20,148 bases of DNA from assembly GCA_947446155.1 (NCBI GenBank), contig CANFFZ010000031.1, positions 1 through 20,148 on the forward strand, given 5' to 3'. Numbering within the stretch: the first letter of the stretch is position 1; each line of letters opens with the position of its first letter. Source of the DNA: Chloroflexota bacterium. Lineage in GTDB: Bacteria; Chloroflexota; Dehalococcoidia; UBA2979. The notes below the pieces were generated by a model. The model did no database searches, was not told the DNA's origin, and worked only from the letters and a program-made list of their open reading frames with translations. Both the position numbers and the translations under genes were made by a program. Shown here one piece after another: positions 7,939 to 14,901 of the stretch.

Positions 7939-9414
7939 ATGCCGCCGATCGACCTCGACGTCACCGCCCACGAGCACGCCGGCCGGCTGCGCGCGGGGGA
8001 GTACTCCGCGCGTGCGCTTGCCGAGGCGACGCTGGCACGGGTGCGGGCGCAGGAGCCGTCGCTCAACGCCTACATCACGGTCACGGACGACCTCGCGCTC
8101 GCGCAGGCGGACGCGGCGGACGCGCGCTTAAAGGCGGGCGATGCCGGCGCGCTGGTGGGCATCCCGGTAGGGGTGAAGGATCTGCTCTCGACGAAGGGCG
8201 TCCAGACGACGGCCGCCTCGCACATGCTCGAAGGGTTCACGCCGGTCATCGACTGCACCGTGGTCGAACGGCTGAACGCGGCGGGCGCGGTGACGATCGG
8301 CAAGACGAACCTCGACGAGTTCGCGATGGGCTCGTCCACCGAGCATTCGTACTTCGGACCGACGAAGAACCCCTGGGATCTGACGAGGGTGCCCGGGGGG
8401 TCCTCGGGCGGGTCGGCGGCGACGGTGGCGGCGCGCGGGGTGCCGATCTCGATCGGGACGGACACCGGCGGGTCGATCCGGCAGCCAGCGTCGCTCTGCG
8501 GGATCCTCGGGCTGAAGACGACCTACGGGCGCGTGTCCCGCTTCGGGATCGTCGCGTTCGCCTCGTCGCTCGACCAGGCGGGGCCGTTCGGGCGGGATGC
8601 CGAGGACGTGGCGACGCTGCTCGGCGCGTTCGCCGGGCACGACCCGCGCGACTCCACGACGGCGCCGGTGCCGGTGCCGGACTACACGGAGCGGTTCGCT
8701 CGTGGCTTCGAGGGCCTGCGCATCGGCGTGCCGGACTCGCTGCTGGAGCAGGGCGTCGACGCAGGCGTGCGCGAGGCCGTGGAGCAGGCAATCGCCACGT
8801 TCGCCTCGAATGGTGCGCAGGTGAAGCGAGGGATCGAGTTGCCCGCGGCGAAGGCTGCGCTGCCGGTCTACTACATCATCGCGCCGTCGGAGGCGTCGGC
8901 GAACCTCGCACGGTACGACGGGGTGAAGTACGGCTTCTCCTACCCGGACGGGCGGAATGCCGAGGAGGCGATGGCGGAGAGTCGCGGCCGAGGGTTTGGT
9001 GCGGAGGTGAAGCGTCGGATCATGCTGGGCACGTACGCGCTCTCAGCCGGGTATTACGACGCGTACTACCTGAAGGCACAGAAGGTGCGCACGCTGATCC
9101 AGCAGGAGTACGCCGCCGCCTTTGCGGACGTCGACCTGATCCTCACACCGACGAGTCCCGGGGTGGCGTTCCGCATCGGTGAGAAGGTCGACGACCCGGT
9201 CGCGATGTACCTGAACGACCTGTACACGATCCCCGTGAACATCGCCGGGCTGCCCGGGATATCGATCCCCTGCGGGATGTCCGAGGGCTTGCCGGTCGGC
9301 CTGCAGTTGGTGGGACGGTACTTCGAGGAGTCCACGGTGCTGCAGGCGGCGCACGCCTACGGGAGCGTGACGGACTGGCACGAAAGCCGCCCGCCAGCGC
9401 TGCCGGGGGCGTAG
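7939..9414 (+). CDS. gatA: Aspartyl/glutamyl-tRNA amidotransferase subunit A
   Basis: GatA is the glutaminase subunit of GatCAB and releases ammonia from glutamine for transamidation by GatB. The product has 491 residues, a normal length. The amidase-signature triad is Lys80 (IPVGVKDLLSTKG), Ser155 (VPGGSSGGSAA) and Ser179 (GTDTGGSIRQPASLCG); positions fit those known for GatA. The typical FGPTKNPWD, LGLKTTYGRVSRFG and SLDQAGPFGRDAEDVA segments are also present. The ATG at 7939 is 8 nt past the gatC stop with GGGA just upstream. The C-terminal part, with LTPTSPGVAF and NIAGLPGISIPCG, is intact. The hydrolase gene starts 11 nt after the stop, so a three-gene operon is likely. Confidence 0.96.
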   Translation: MPPIDLDVTAHEHAGRLRAGEYSARALAEATLARVRAQEPSLNAYITVTDDLALAQADAADARLKAGDAGALVGIPVGVKDLLSTKGVQTTAASHMLEGFTPVIDCTVVERLNAAGAVTIGKTNLDEFAMGSSTEHSYFGPTKNPWDLTRVPGGSSGGSAATVAARGVPISIGTDTGGSIRQPASLCGILGLKTTYGRVSRFGIVAFASSLDQAGPFGRDAEDVATLLGAFAGHDPRDSTTAPVPVPDYTERFARGFEGLRIGVPDSLLEQGVDAGVREAVEQAIATFASNGAQVKRGIELPAAKAALPVYYIIAPSEASANLARYDGVKYGFSYPDGRNAEEAMAESRGRGFGAEVKRRIMLGTYALSAGYYDAYYLKAQKVRTLIQQEYAAAFADVDLILTPTSPGVAFRIGEKVDDPVAMYLNDLYTIPVNIAGLPGISIPCGMSEGLPVGLQLVGRYFEESTVLQAAHAYGSVTDWHESRPPALPGA

Positions 9415-9425
9415 ACTCGCTCGCC

Positions 9426-10235
9426 ATGACCAATCCTCGATCTCCCTTCGGCCTCCCTCGGCGTGACCCCAACGGGTCGAACGGCGCTGGGGGCCACGAC
9501 GACGACGGTGGTGCCGGGCCGAGCGGTCCCGGTGGCCCGGGCGACGATCTGCCGCGCGACCTCGGTGGCGACAACGCCGACGACGAGCTAATGCTGAAGA
9601 TCACCGGTGTCCGTGCTCGCCAGGGTGAAGACCCCGGTGAGATGGAACTGGAGATCGAGACCAGCCGAGGGGTGATCAAGGCCTTCTTCACCCCGGTCGA
9701 GGGCAAGACGGGCGTCGCGCTGTTCCTCGGCGGTGCCGGAGGCGGGGTGCGCGGCCCGGCGAACGAGATGTACGTGACGCTGGCCGGGGAACTCGCGCTG
9801 GCGGGGGTGTCCACGCTTCGCCTCGAGTACCGCGACGCCGGCGAGTTCGAGGAGTGCGTGATGGACGCGCTCGCGGGGTGCTCGTTCCTCAAAGGGATTG
9901 GTGCGGAGCGCACGGTGATGGTCGGCCACTCGTTCGGCGGGGCGGTCGCCGTGAAGGCGGGCGAACTCGCTCCCATCGTCTCCGCGGTCTGCGGGCTGTC
10001 CTCGCAGCGCTTCGGGACGTTCGAGGTGGAGCGCCTGTCGAAGCCGCTGCTGCTGATCCACGGATCGATGGATGAAGTCCTCGATCAGCAGGCCTCCAAG
10101 GACATCTTCGAGCGGGCACGGGAGCCGAAGCGCCTGGTGATCCTCGACGGCGATGGGCACGGGCTGACTCAGCACCCGGATGAGGCACGATCGCTGGTCA
10201 CGCAGTTCATCCTGGAGCATGCCGGCGAGGCGTGA
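9426..10235 (+). CDS. Alpha/beta hydrolase (dienelactone hydrolase-like) with disordered N-terminus
   Basis: A 269-residue protein. Residues 1-52 are rich in Gly, Pro and Asp (GGHDDDGGAGPSGPGGPGDD) and look disordered. From about residue 57 an alpha/beta-hydrolase fold follows. The nucleophile elbow is VMVGHSFGGAVA (Ser169), the acid is probably Asp216 in LLIHGSMDEVLD, and the base is His245 in DGDGHGL. LFLGGAGGGV at 99-108 could form the oxyanion loop. No signal peptide is visible, so it is probably cytoplasmic. The substrate is unknown. It lies 11 nt behind gatA and probably shares its transcript, although no strong Shine-Dalgarno site precedes the ATG and no functional link to tRNA amidation is apparent. 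Confidence 0.85.
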   Translation: MTNPRSPFGLPRRDPNGSNGAGGHDDDGGAGPSGPGGPGDDLPRDLGGDNADDELMLKITGVRARQGEDPGEMELEIETSRGVIKAFFTPVEGKTGVALFLGGAGGGVRGPANEMYVTLAGELALAGVSTLRLEYRDAGEFEECVMDALAGCSFLKGIGAERTVMVGHSFGGAVAVKAGELAPIVSAVCGLSSQRFGTFEVERLSKPLLLIHGSMDEVLDQQASKDIFERAREPKRLVILDGDGHGLTQHPDEARSLVTQFILEHAGEA

Positions 10236-10244
10236 TGTGGCCTC

Positions 10245-10265
10245 GTCTTCAGGAAATCTGAAGGC
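10245..10265 (+). terminator. Candidate terminator after the gatC-gatA-hydrolase operon
   Basis: GTCTTCAG pairs with CTGAAGGC around a GAAAT loop (8 bp, one G-T pair), 10 nt after the hydrolase stop. The stem is less G+C-rich than its surroundings, and only a short T run (GTTTCC) follows a few bases later, so it is a moderate candidate. Confidence 0.4.
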
Positions 10266-10313
10266 AAGCGTTTCCCGTAACATTCCGGATACAGGCCAGT
10301 TTACCCGTGATGT

Positions 10314-10451
10314 TATGCTCGATCATGTTCGACCCCTGGCTCCTTTCGCCCTGCGGGCGAGATCGTCTGCCGGAGGAATGCCAACCTGTCGACCCGGAAG
10401 CCTGCGAGGAGGGGGAAGCCCGAATCGTGGGATTGGGGAAGGAACCCGCAG
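10314..10451 (+). promoter_or_regulatory. Promoter and leader region of citrate synthase
   Basis: The 216-nt gap before citrate synthase holds no gene. A TATGCT at 10314-10319 could be a -10 box; I see no convincing -35. TAACAT at 10278-10283 and ATGTTA at 10310-10315 form an inverted pair overlapping that box. The leader holds a short hairpin, CGCCC-TGC-GGGCG at 10347-10359. Part of it, CTGCGGG at 10351-10357, is also complementary to CCCGCAG at 10445-10451, directly before the start codon. AAGGA at 10439-10443 is the ribosome binding site, 8 nt from the ATG. Confidence 0.35.
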
Positions 10452-11603
10452 ATGACGACCGACTCACCCGCCTACAGCCCAGGGCTGGACGGCGTGCCGA
10501 TTGCAGAGTCAGGCCTCTCGCTGGTTGAGGGGCAGGTCGGGCGTCTCACTTACCGCGGCTACTCCATCGAAGACCTCACCGGCCCGCAGGGCACGTTCGA
10601 GGAAATCGTCGCCCTCATCTACGACGGCGAACTGCCGAAACCGGCGCGCATTCTCGAGATGAAGCGCCATCTGGAGGCCGAGCGCGGCCTCACCCCCGGC
10701 CAGATCGAGTTCGCGCGAAATGCGGCGAAACTCACCCACCCGATGTTCGCGCTCCAGGCGGCCGTCGCCATCCTCGGTCCCATGGACAACGACTTCGAGC
10801 GCAAGGTCTCGACCGTGACCGAGCGCGGGCTGTCCCTGACGGCGAAGGTCGGGCACCTCGTCGGCGTGATCGCGCAGGCGGTGGCCGGTAGGCCGTACGA
10901 CGGCCCCCGACCGGGCGAGTCGCACGCGCACATGATGCTGCGCATGATCACGGGCAAGGAGCCGAGCGACCTGCACACCCGCGTGATGGACGCCCTGCTG
11001 ATCCTGCAGGCGGACCACTCGGCGGGGAACGCCTCCACGTTCACGTCTCGCGTGGTGACCTCAACCAAGGCAGAGCCGGAGTCGGTGGTAGCCTCCGCGA
11101 TTGGTGCGCTCTCCGGACCGGCGCATGGCGGCGCGAACGAGCACTCGCTGCGGCTGTTCATGGAGATCGGTGACCCCGCTGGCGCGGAGCCGAAGATCCA
11201 GCGACTGCTCGAAGACAAGTACAAGATCCCCGGCTTCGGGCATCGCGTGTACCACGTGAAGGACCCGCGCTCGAAGGTGATCCAGACGCTGGCGGCTGAG
11301 GTGATCAAGGGTGAGACGCCTGAAGCGGACCACTACCAGATCGCGTTGATGGTCGAGAAGGTCGCTACGGCACGCCTCGGCGACCGCGGCCTCTTCCCGA
11401 ACGTCGACCTGTTCTCCGGGTGTGTCTTTGAGGCGATTGGGATCCCGATCGACATCTTCACCCCGGTGTTCGCTGCCTCCCGCACGGCGGGTTGGACGGC
11501 AAACATCCGTGAGCAGTGGGACTCCGGGAACCGCATCTTCCGCCCCGCACAAATCTACGTTGGCGCGCCGGTGCGCGAGTACGTGCCGATCGACAAGCGG
11601 TAG
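10452..11603 (+). CDS. Citrate synthase family protein (dimeric, about 380-residue type)
   Basis: A 383-residue enzyme that condenses acetyl-CoA with oxaloacetate to form citrate. The catalytic residues are His225 (LSGPAHGGANE), His264 (PGFGHRVYHVKDPR) and Asp319 (FPNVDLFSG). The substrate-binding LILQADHSAGNASTFTSRVV is also clear. The N-terminal SLVEGQVGRLTYRGYSIEDL is typical of the short Gram-positive/archaeal-type enzymes rather than the long E. coli GltA type. These short enzymes include some 2-methylcitrate synthases, so a role in propionyl-CoA metabolism cannot be excluded by sequence alone. AAGGA lies 8 nt before the ATG. The gene stands alone between a leader of about 130 nt and a strong terminator. 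It is cytoplasmic and intact. Confidence 0.93.
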   Translation: MTTDSPAYSPGLDGVPIAESGLSLVEGQVGRLTYRGYSIEDLTGPQGTFEEIVALIYDGELPKPARILEMKRHLEAERGLTPGQIEFARNAAKLTHPMFALQAAVAILGPMDNDFERKVSTVTERGLSLTAKVGHLVGVIAQAVAGRPYDGPRPGESHAHMMLRMITGKEPSDLHTRVMDALLILQADHSAGNASTFTSRVVTSTKAEPESVVASAIGALSGPAHGGANEHSLRLFMEIGDPAGAEPKIQRLLEDKYKIPGFGHRVYHVKDPRSKVIQTLAAEVIKGETPEADHYQIALMVEKVATARLGDRGLFPNVDLFSGCVFEAIGIPIDIFTPVFAASRTAGWTANIREQWDSGNRIFRPAQIYVGAPVREYVPIDKR

Positions 11604-11626
11604 CGGCACTACCAGGCAATAGAAGC

Positions 11627-11656
11627 GAACCGGCCGCCCGTGAGGGCGGCCGGTTC
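11627..11656. terminator. Strong hairpin terminator, probably bidirectional
   Basis: GAACCGGCCGCCC (11627-11639) pairs perfectly over 13 bp with GGGCGGCCGGTTC (11644-11656) around a GTGA tetraloop of the stable GNRA type. It lies 23 nt after the citrate synthase stop. T residues are few on the plus side; on the minus side CTTCTATT follows, so it could also end transcription of the convergent small frame at 11682-11837. Confidence 0.8.
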
Positions 11657-11681
11657 TGTATCCCCAGGGCCCTGGGGTGAG

Positions 11682-11837
11682 TCAGTTGTTCGAGGGTGCT
11701 CCGAACCACGGACGGCCGTCGCTCGCGATCGGGATCGCCGTCAGATCACGCGGTCGGGGGTAGAAGACGATCGCCTGAATACCCTGGCTGGAGAGCACCG
11801 AGACGATTCGATCGATCGCGGGTTCGGTCAGTGCCAC
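11682..11837 (-). CDS. Candidate 51-residue protein of unknown function
   Basis: I do not recognise this protein. A GTG at 11837 is preceded by GAGAGG about 9 nt upstream, and the frame runs 51 codons to a TGA. Its third codon positions are strongly G/C, like real genes here. The product contains EPAIDRIVSVLSSQGIQAIV, an amphipathic helix followed by a strand, then FYPRPRDLTAIPIASDGRPW. The frame is open further upstream to about 11909 and would add a C-x-C pair, but that stretch has no good start. It ends 26 nt before the bidirectional hairpin at 11627-11656. It could be a real small protein or the 3' end of a decayed gene. Confidence 0.45.
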   Translation of the reverse strand: MALTEPAIDRIVSVLSSQGIQAIVFYPRPRDLTAIPIASDGRPWFGAPSNN

Positions 11838-11950
11838 GACATGCGTCCTCTCGTAGCCCGGCCTCTGACCACAACGGCATGAAGCCCGGATGCGCTGAGA
11901 TGCCGAGGCTAGTCGACGCGTGCCTTCGCATTGTTACGCCGGAGGTTCAG

Positions 11951-12022
11951 ATGCCCACATTCCACGCGATTCGTCAGACTCAGGAGCAGTACGAGTATGT
12001 CGGTGACGGCTGCGTGACGTGA
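11951..12022 (+). CDS. Candidate 23-residue micro-ORF with strong Shine-Dalgarno
   Basis: GGAGG at 11941-11945 lies 5 nt before an ATG at 11951 that opens 23 codons (MPTFHAIRQTQEQYEYVGDG and three more residues). The frame is open well upstream, with further ATGs, but none has such a good ribosome site. No family is recognisable. It sits in the 398-nt stretch between citrate synthase's terminator and the HAD gene, on the strand opposite the 51-residue candidate. The rest of that stretch shows nothing else I can support. It may be a leader peptide, a gene remnant or chance. Confidence 0.3.
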   Translation: MPTFHAIRQTQEQYEYVGDGCVT

Positions 12023-12055
12023 AACATTTGTAGCCGAGCGGGCTTCGGTGGGGCG

Positions 12056-12775
12056 CTAACAGCCGAGTTGGGTTGCGAGGTCGGCGAAGTCCAGTGCGAC
12101 GAGGTCATGGGTGGCCTCGTTCGCAGCGTTGCGCGGGCGCTCCGCGCCGTACTCGAAGGGTCGCGGGACGAAGGCGGTGCGCATGCCGCTGGACTCGCGC
12201 GCAGCCTTGAGATCGCCGTGGTGGGCCGCGACGAGCATGACCTGACTCGGCGGCAGCGCGAGCATCTCGCACGCAGTCTGGTAGGACTCCGGCTGTGGCT
12301 TGTAGTAGCGGACGACCTCGGCGCCGAGGACGAGATCCCACGGGAGGCCGGCGCGCTTGGCCATATCCACGATCAGCGCGACGTTGCCGTTCGAGTGCGG
12401 CGCGAGGATGTAGCGCTGCCTCAGCCGCGCGAGGCCGGCGAGGACATCGGGCCACGGGTCGAGGCGGTGCCACGCGAGGGTGAACTCATCGAGGTCATCG
12501 TCGGAGAGCGCCGGGAGGCTCATGTCCGCGAACACAGCGCCGAGGTTCTCGCGGTGCAGCGCGTCCAGCGTGACGAAGGGCCGGCGGCCGCTGCGGATCT
12601 CCTCCATCGACGGCTCGTAGCGGCGTCGCCACGCGTCCGCGACCGTCCCCCAGTCCAGGTTGCGGATGCCGAGGCGTTCGCCCAGCACCGCGCCCTCGCG
12701 TGCGACCCCTGAGCGCCAGTCGACGACGGTCCCGAAGACATCGAAGAGCAGCGCGCGGACTTCAGGTGCTGGCAT
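12056..12775 (-). CDS. Haloacid dehalogenase type II (HAD superfamily hydrolase)
   Basis: A 239-residue HAD protein. Motif I is LLFDVFGTVVDW, with Asp12 as the nucleophile and Thr16 in the usual place of L-2-haloacid dehalogenases. Motif II is LAPHSNGNVAL, the conserved Lys lies in RYYKPQPESYQ, and motif III is VAAHHGDLKAA followed by SGMRTAFVPRPFEYG. This VAAHxxDL...TAFVPRP form is characteristic of the type II dehalogenase family, which hydrolyses 2-haloacids; many family members have unknown substrates. The ATG at 12775 is chosen because the family begins right there; the frame extends upstream without family features. No clear Shine-Dalgarno site is visible. It follows ogt on the same strand (76 nt after the present ogt stop, 40 nt after the old one), so a shared transcript is possible. 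Confidence 0.85.
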   Translation of the reverse strand: MPAPEVRALLFDVFGTVVDWRSGVAREGAVLGERLGIRNLDWGTVADAWRRRYEPSMEEIRSGRRPFVTLDALHRENLGAVFADMSLPALSDDDLDEFTLAWHRLDPWPDVLAGLARLRQRYILAPHSNGNVALIVDMAKRAGLPWDLVLGAEVVRYYKPQPESYQTACEMLALPPSQVMLVAAHHGDLKAARESSGMRTAFVPRPFEYGAERPRNAANEATHDLVALDFADLATQLGC

Positions 12776-12851
12776 GGCGGGATCGTAGGGCGGCGGGCAA
12801 CTGCCCAGGCGCGGACTAGTCACGGAACGGCGCGCCTTCGTGCTGGAGGAG

Positions 12852-13346
12852 TCAGCGCTTGCGCTCCATCCCCCCACCGTAGCCGGTGAGCGTGCCGTCG
12901 GCGCCGATGACCCGGTGGCAGGGCACGACGACGCCGATGGGGTTGCTGCCGTTGGCCAGGCCGACTGCGCGGACGGCACTCGGACGGCCGATGCGTTGCG
13001 CGAGGGCGCCGTAGCTGAGGGTCTCGCCCGCTGGGATGGTGCGCAGTCCCGCCCAGACTTCGCATTGGAAGGGCGTGCCGTTCGTCCGCACGGGGAGCGC
13101 AGCGAGGGCTTCGAGTTCGCCGCTGAAGTAGGCCTCGATCGCCGTGCGGACAGCCGGTGTGCGACCCGGCTGACGGACGAGCGCGTCGCCGTAATGGCGG
13201 GCGAGCAGACGCTCCATGCGGTCTTCGTGATCCTCCCAGTCGACTGACCGGAGGTAACCGTCTTCGTCGACCAGGACGAGCATGGTGCCGGTGGGCGTCT
13301 TGATGCGGTCGGAGCGCAGCGTCAGTGTCCGACGGGTAGGGGGCAT
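12852..13346 (-). CDS. ogt: Methylated-DNA-protein cysteine methyltransferase, cut short by a stop in place of Trp
   Basis: Ogt/MGMT transfers the methyl group of O6-methylguanine in DNA to its own cysteine. The acceptor is Cys143 in VVPCHRVIGADG; upstream are TPFQCEVWAGLRTIPAGETL, SYGALAQRIG and AVGLANGSNPI. The ATG at 13346 has GAGGA about 6 nt upstream. The product as read has 164 residues and ends GYGGGMERKR. Related proteins continue with Trp-Leu-Leu-x-His-Glu-Gly. Here the Trp codon is TGA and the next codons give LLQHEGAPFRD up to a TAG at 12816-12818, so a TGG to TGA change has removed the last 11 residues. All catalytic elements remain, so the short form may still work. It is divergent from the Ada-AlkA gene. 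Confidence 0.88.
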   Translation of the reverse strand: MPPTRRTLTLRSDRIKTPTGTMLVLVDEDGYLRSVDWEDHEDRMERLLARHYGDALVRQPGRTPAVRTAIEAYFSGELEALAALPVRTNGTPFQCEVWAGLRTIPAGETLSYGALAQRIGRPSAVRAVGLANGSNPIGVVVPCHRVIGADGTLTGYGGGMERKR

Positions 13347-13494
13347 GTGGTGTCCTCGGAACGTCGGCAGTCATCGACTGCGGAGGACTGAGTGTGGCGC
13401 ACCTTGCGCCTTCGTGATGGACGAATCCGGACACCCCGTGCGAGATGTCCGAATCTGTCCAGCACGCGCCGGCGAAGCGCGCAAGAATATCCGT
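13347..13494. promoter_or_regulatory. Divergent ogt/alkA intergenic region
   Basis: These 148 nt separate two divergent alkylation-repair genes and must hold both promoters. CGGACA (13428-13433) and TGTCCG (13446-13451) form an inverted repeat with an 18-nt centre-to-centre spacing, suitable for a dimeric regulator. GAAGCGCGCAAG at 13474-13485, just before the alkA start, loosely recalls the E. coli Ada box core AAAGCGCAA. Both are suggestive only; no clear -10/-35 pair is visible. Confidence 0.3.
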
Positions 13495-14897
13495 ATGACC
13501 ACCTCGATCAGCGCCGTCCGGACGACCGGGATCTACTGCCGCGCGGGCTGCTCGGCACGGCCGCTTTCGCGCAATGTCACCCGCTACGCCACCTCGATCG
13601 CGGCGGAGGCGGCAGGGTTCCGGCCCTGCCTGCGTTGTCGCCCCGACCGGCTGCTGCCGTCCGTCCCAGGGGACACCGAGGCGCTGGTGGGGCGGGCGTT
13701 GCTGCTGATCGCGGACGGCGCGCTCGATGAGACCTCGGAGGACGCCCTGGCCGCGCGCCTCGGCGTGACGGCGCGTCACCTCCGCCGGCTGTTCCATGAG
13801 CGGGTGGGGGCGACGCCCTCGTTCGTTGCGCGGTCGCGGCGTGCGCATTTCGCTCGGCGGCTGCTGGACGAGACGGACCTGCGCATGGTGGATGTCGCGC
13901 TGACGGCGGGGTTCAGCACGGTGCGGCAGATGAACCGCGAGATGCAGATCGTGTTCCGGTTCACGCCGACGGAGCAGCGCGCGAAACGCCTGCGCGCCGA
14001 CCGGCTGGTAGCGGACGGCGGGATCCGGTTGCGAGTGCCATATGCAGGCGCCCTAGCCTTCGACGACCTGCTGGACTATCTCCGCCCGCGCGCGCTCCCC
14101 GGCGTCGAGGTCGTCGATGGTTCCGCCTACCGCCGCACGATCACCGTCTGCGGCGAGGCCGGCGCGATCGAGGTGTCGCAGACGGTCGATAGCCACACCT
14201 GCTCGTCGTCGCGCACCTGCCGACCATCGGTGCATTGATCGATGACGTCGCACGGTGCCGCCGGCTGTTCGGCCTCGACCGTCCCGCGGCGGAGGAGACG
14301 GCACTTGCGGGCGACCCGCTGCTCGCAGGGCTGATCCGAGCGCGCCCGGGGTTGCGGGTGCCGGGTGCGTGGGATCCGTTCGAGACGTCCGTGCGCGTCC
14401 TCCTCGGCCAGCAGGTATCTGTTGCTGGTGCCTCGACACTCGCCGGGCGGCTCGTCGAGGCGTTCGGGACGCGGGTGGCGGGCCTCGGCGAGATGGGGCT
14501 GACGCACACGTTCCCGGCGGCGACGCAGATCGCGGCGGCGAGCATCGAACGGTTGCGCGGCATCGGTCTGCCCGAGGCACGCGCGCGGGCACTTCGCGAG
14601 TTCGCGCTCGCGTACGCGGAGGAACGGGTACGCCTCGATCCGGCCGCGCCCTTCGAGGTGACGATGGAGTCGCTGCTGGCGTTGCCGGGGATCGGGCCGT
14701 GGACGGCGCAGATGATCGCGCTCCGTGCGTGCGGCCAGCCGGACGCGTTCGCCTCAGGCGACCTCGGACTGCGGCGCAAGGCCGCGCGGTTGCGCGGGGA
14801 GGCGGAGCCGATGGCTACCGAGGCCCTCGAGGCACTGGCGGGACAGTGGCGGCCGCATCGCGCGCTGGCGGCGATGCACCTATGGATGGCGTCGTAG
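13495..14897 (+). pseudogene. alkA: Ada/AraC-type N-terminus fused to DNA-3-methyladenine glycosylase II, frameshifted
   Basis: The gene encodes a zinc-binding Ada domain (TTGIYCRAGC and FRPCLRCRP: Cys15, 19, 45, 48), an AraC-type HTH (TARHLRRLFHERVGATPSF, VALTAGFSTVRQMNREMQ) and the start of AlkA_N (RVPYAGALAFDDLLDYLRP, GSAYRRTITVCGEAGAIEV). The frame then breaks near 14188-14199 and runs to TGA at 14236-14238. One frame over, LLVVAHLPTIGALIDDVARC continues the family sequence into the HhH-GPD domain (WDPFETSVRVLLGQQVSVAG, LLALPGIGPWTA, and GDLGLRR with the catalytic Asp) to 14897. Inserting one base in CCACACCTG restores about 467 residues, normal for Ada-AlkA fusions. An intact protein would excise alkylated bases and probably regulate transcription. 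The N-terminus starts about 20 residues later than in relatives. It is either a pseudogene or a sequence error. Confidence 0.85.
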
Positions 14898-14901
14898 CCC
14901 G

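Noticed and set aside
12852..12854. UGA recoded as tryptophan in ogt
   Set aside because: TGA ends several intact genes here (methyltransferase, RDD, VOC, peptidase, hydrolase), so the code is standard. A point mutation or base error is simpler.
14235..14897. Separate glycosylase gene starting at ATG 14235
   Set aside because: Family sequence continues upstream of that ATG in the same frame (LLVVAHLPTIGAL), so the ATG is internal to a frameshifted gene.
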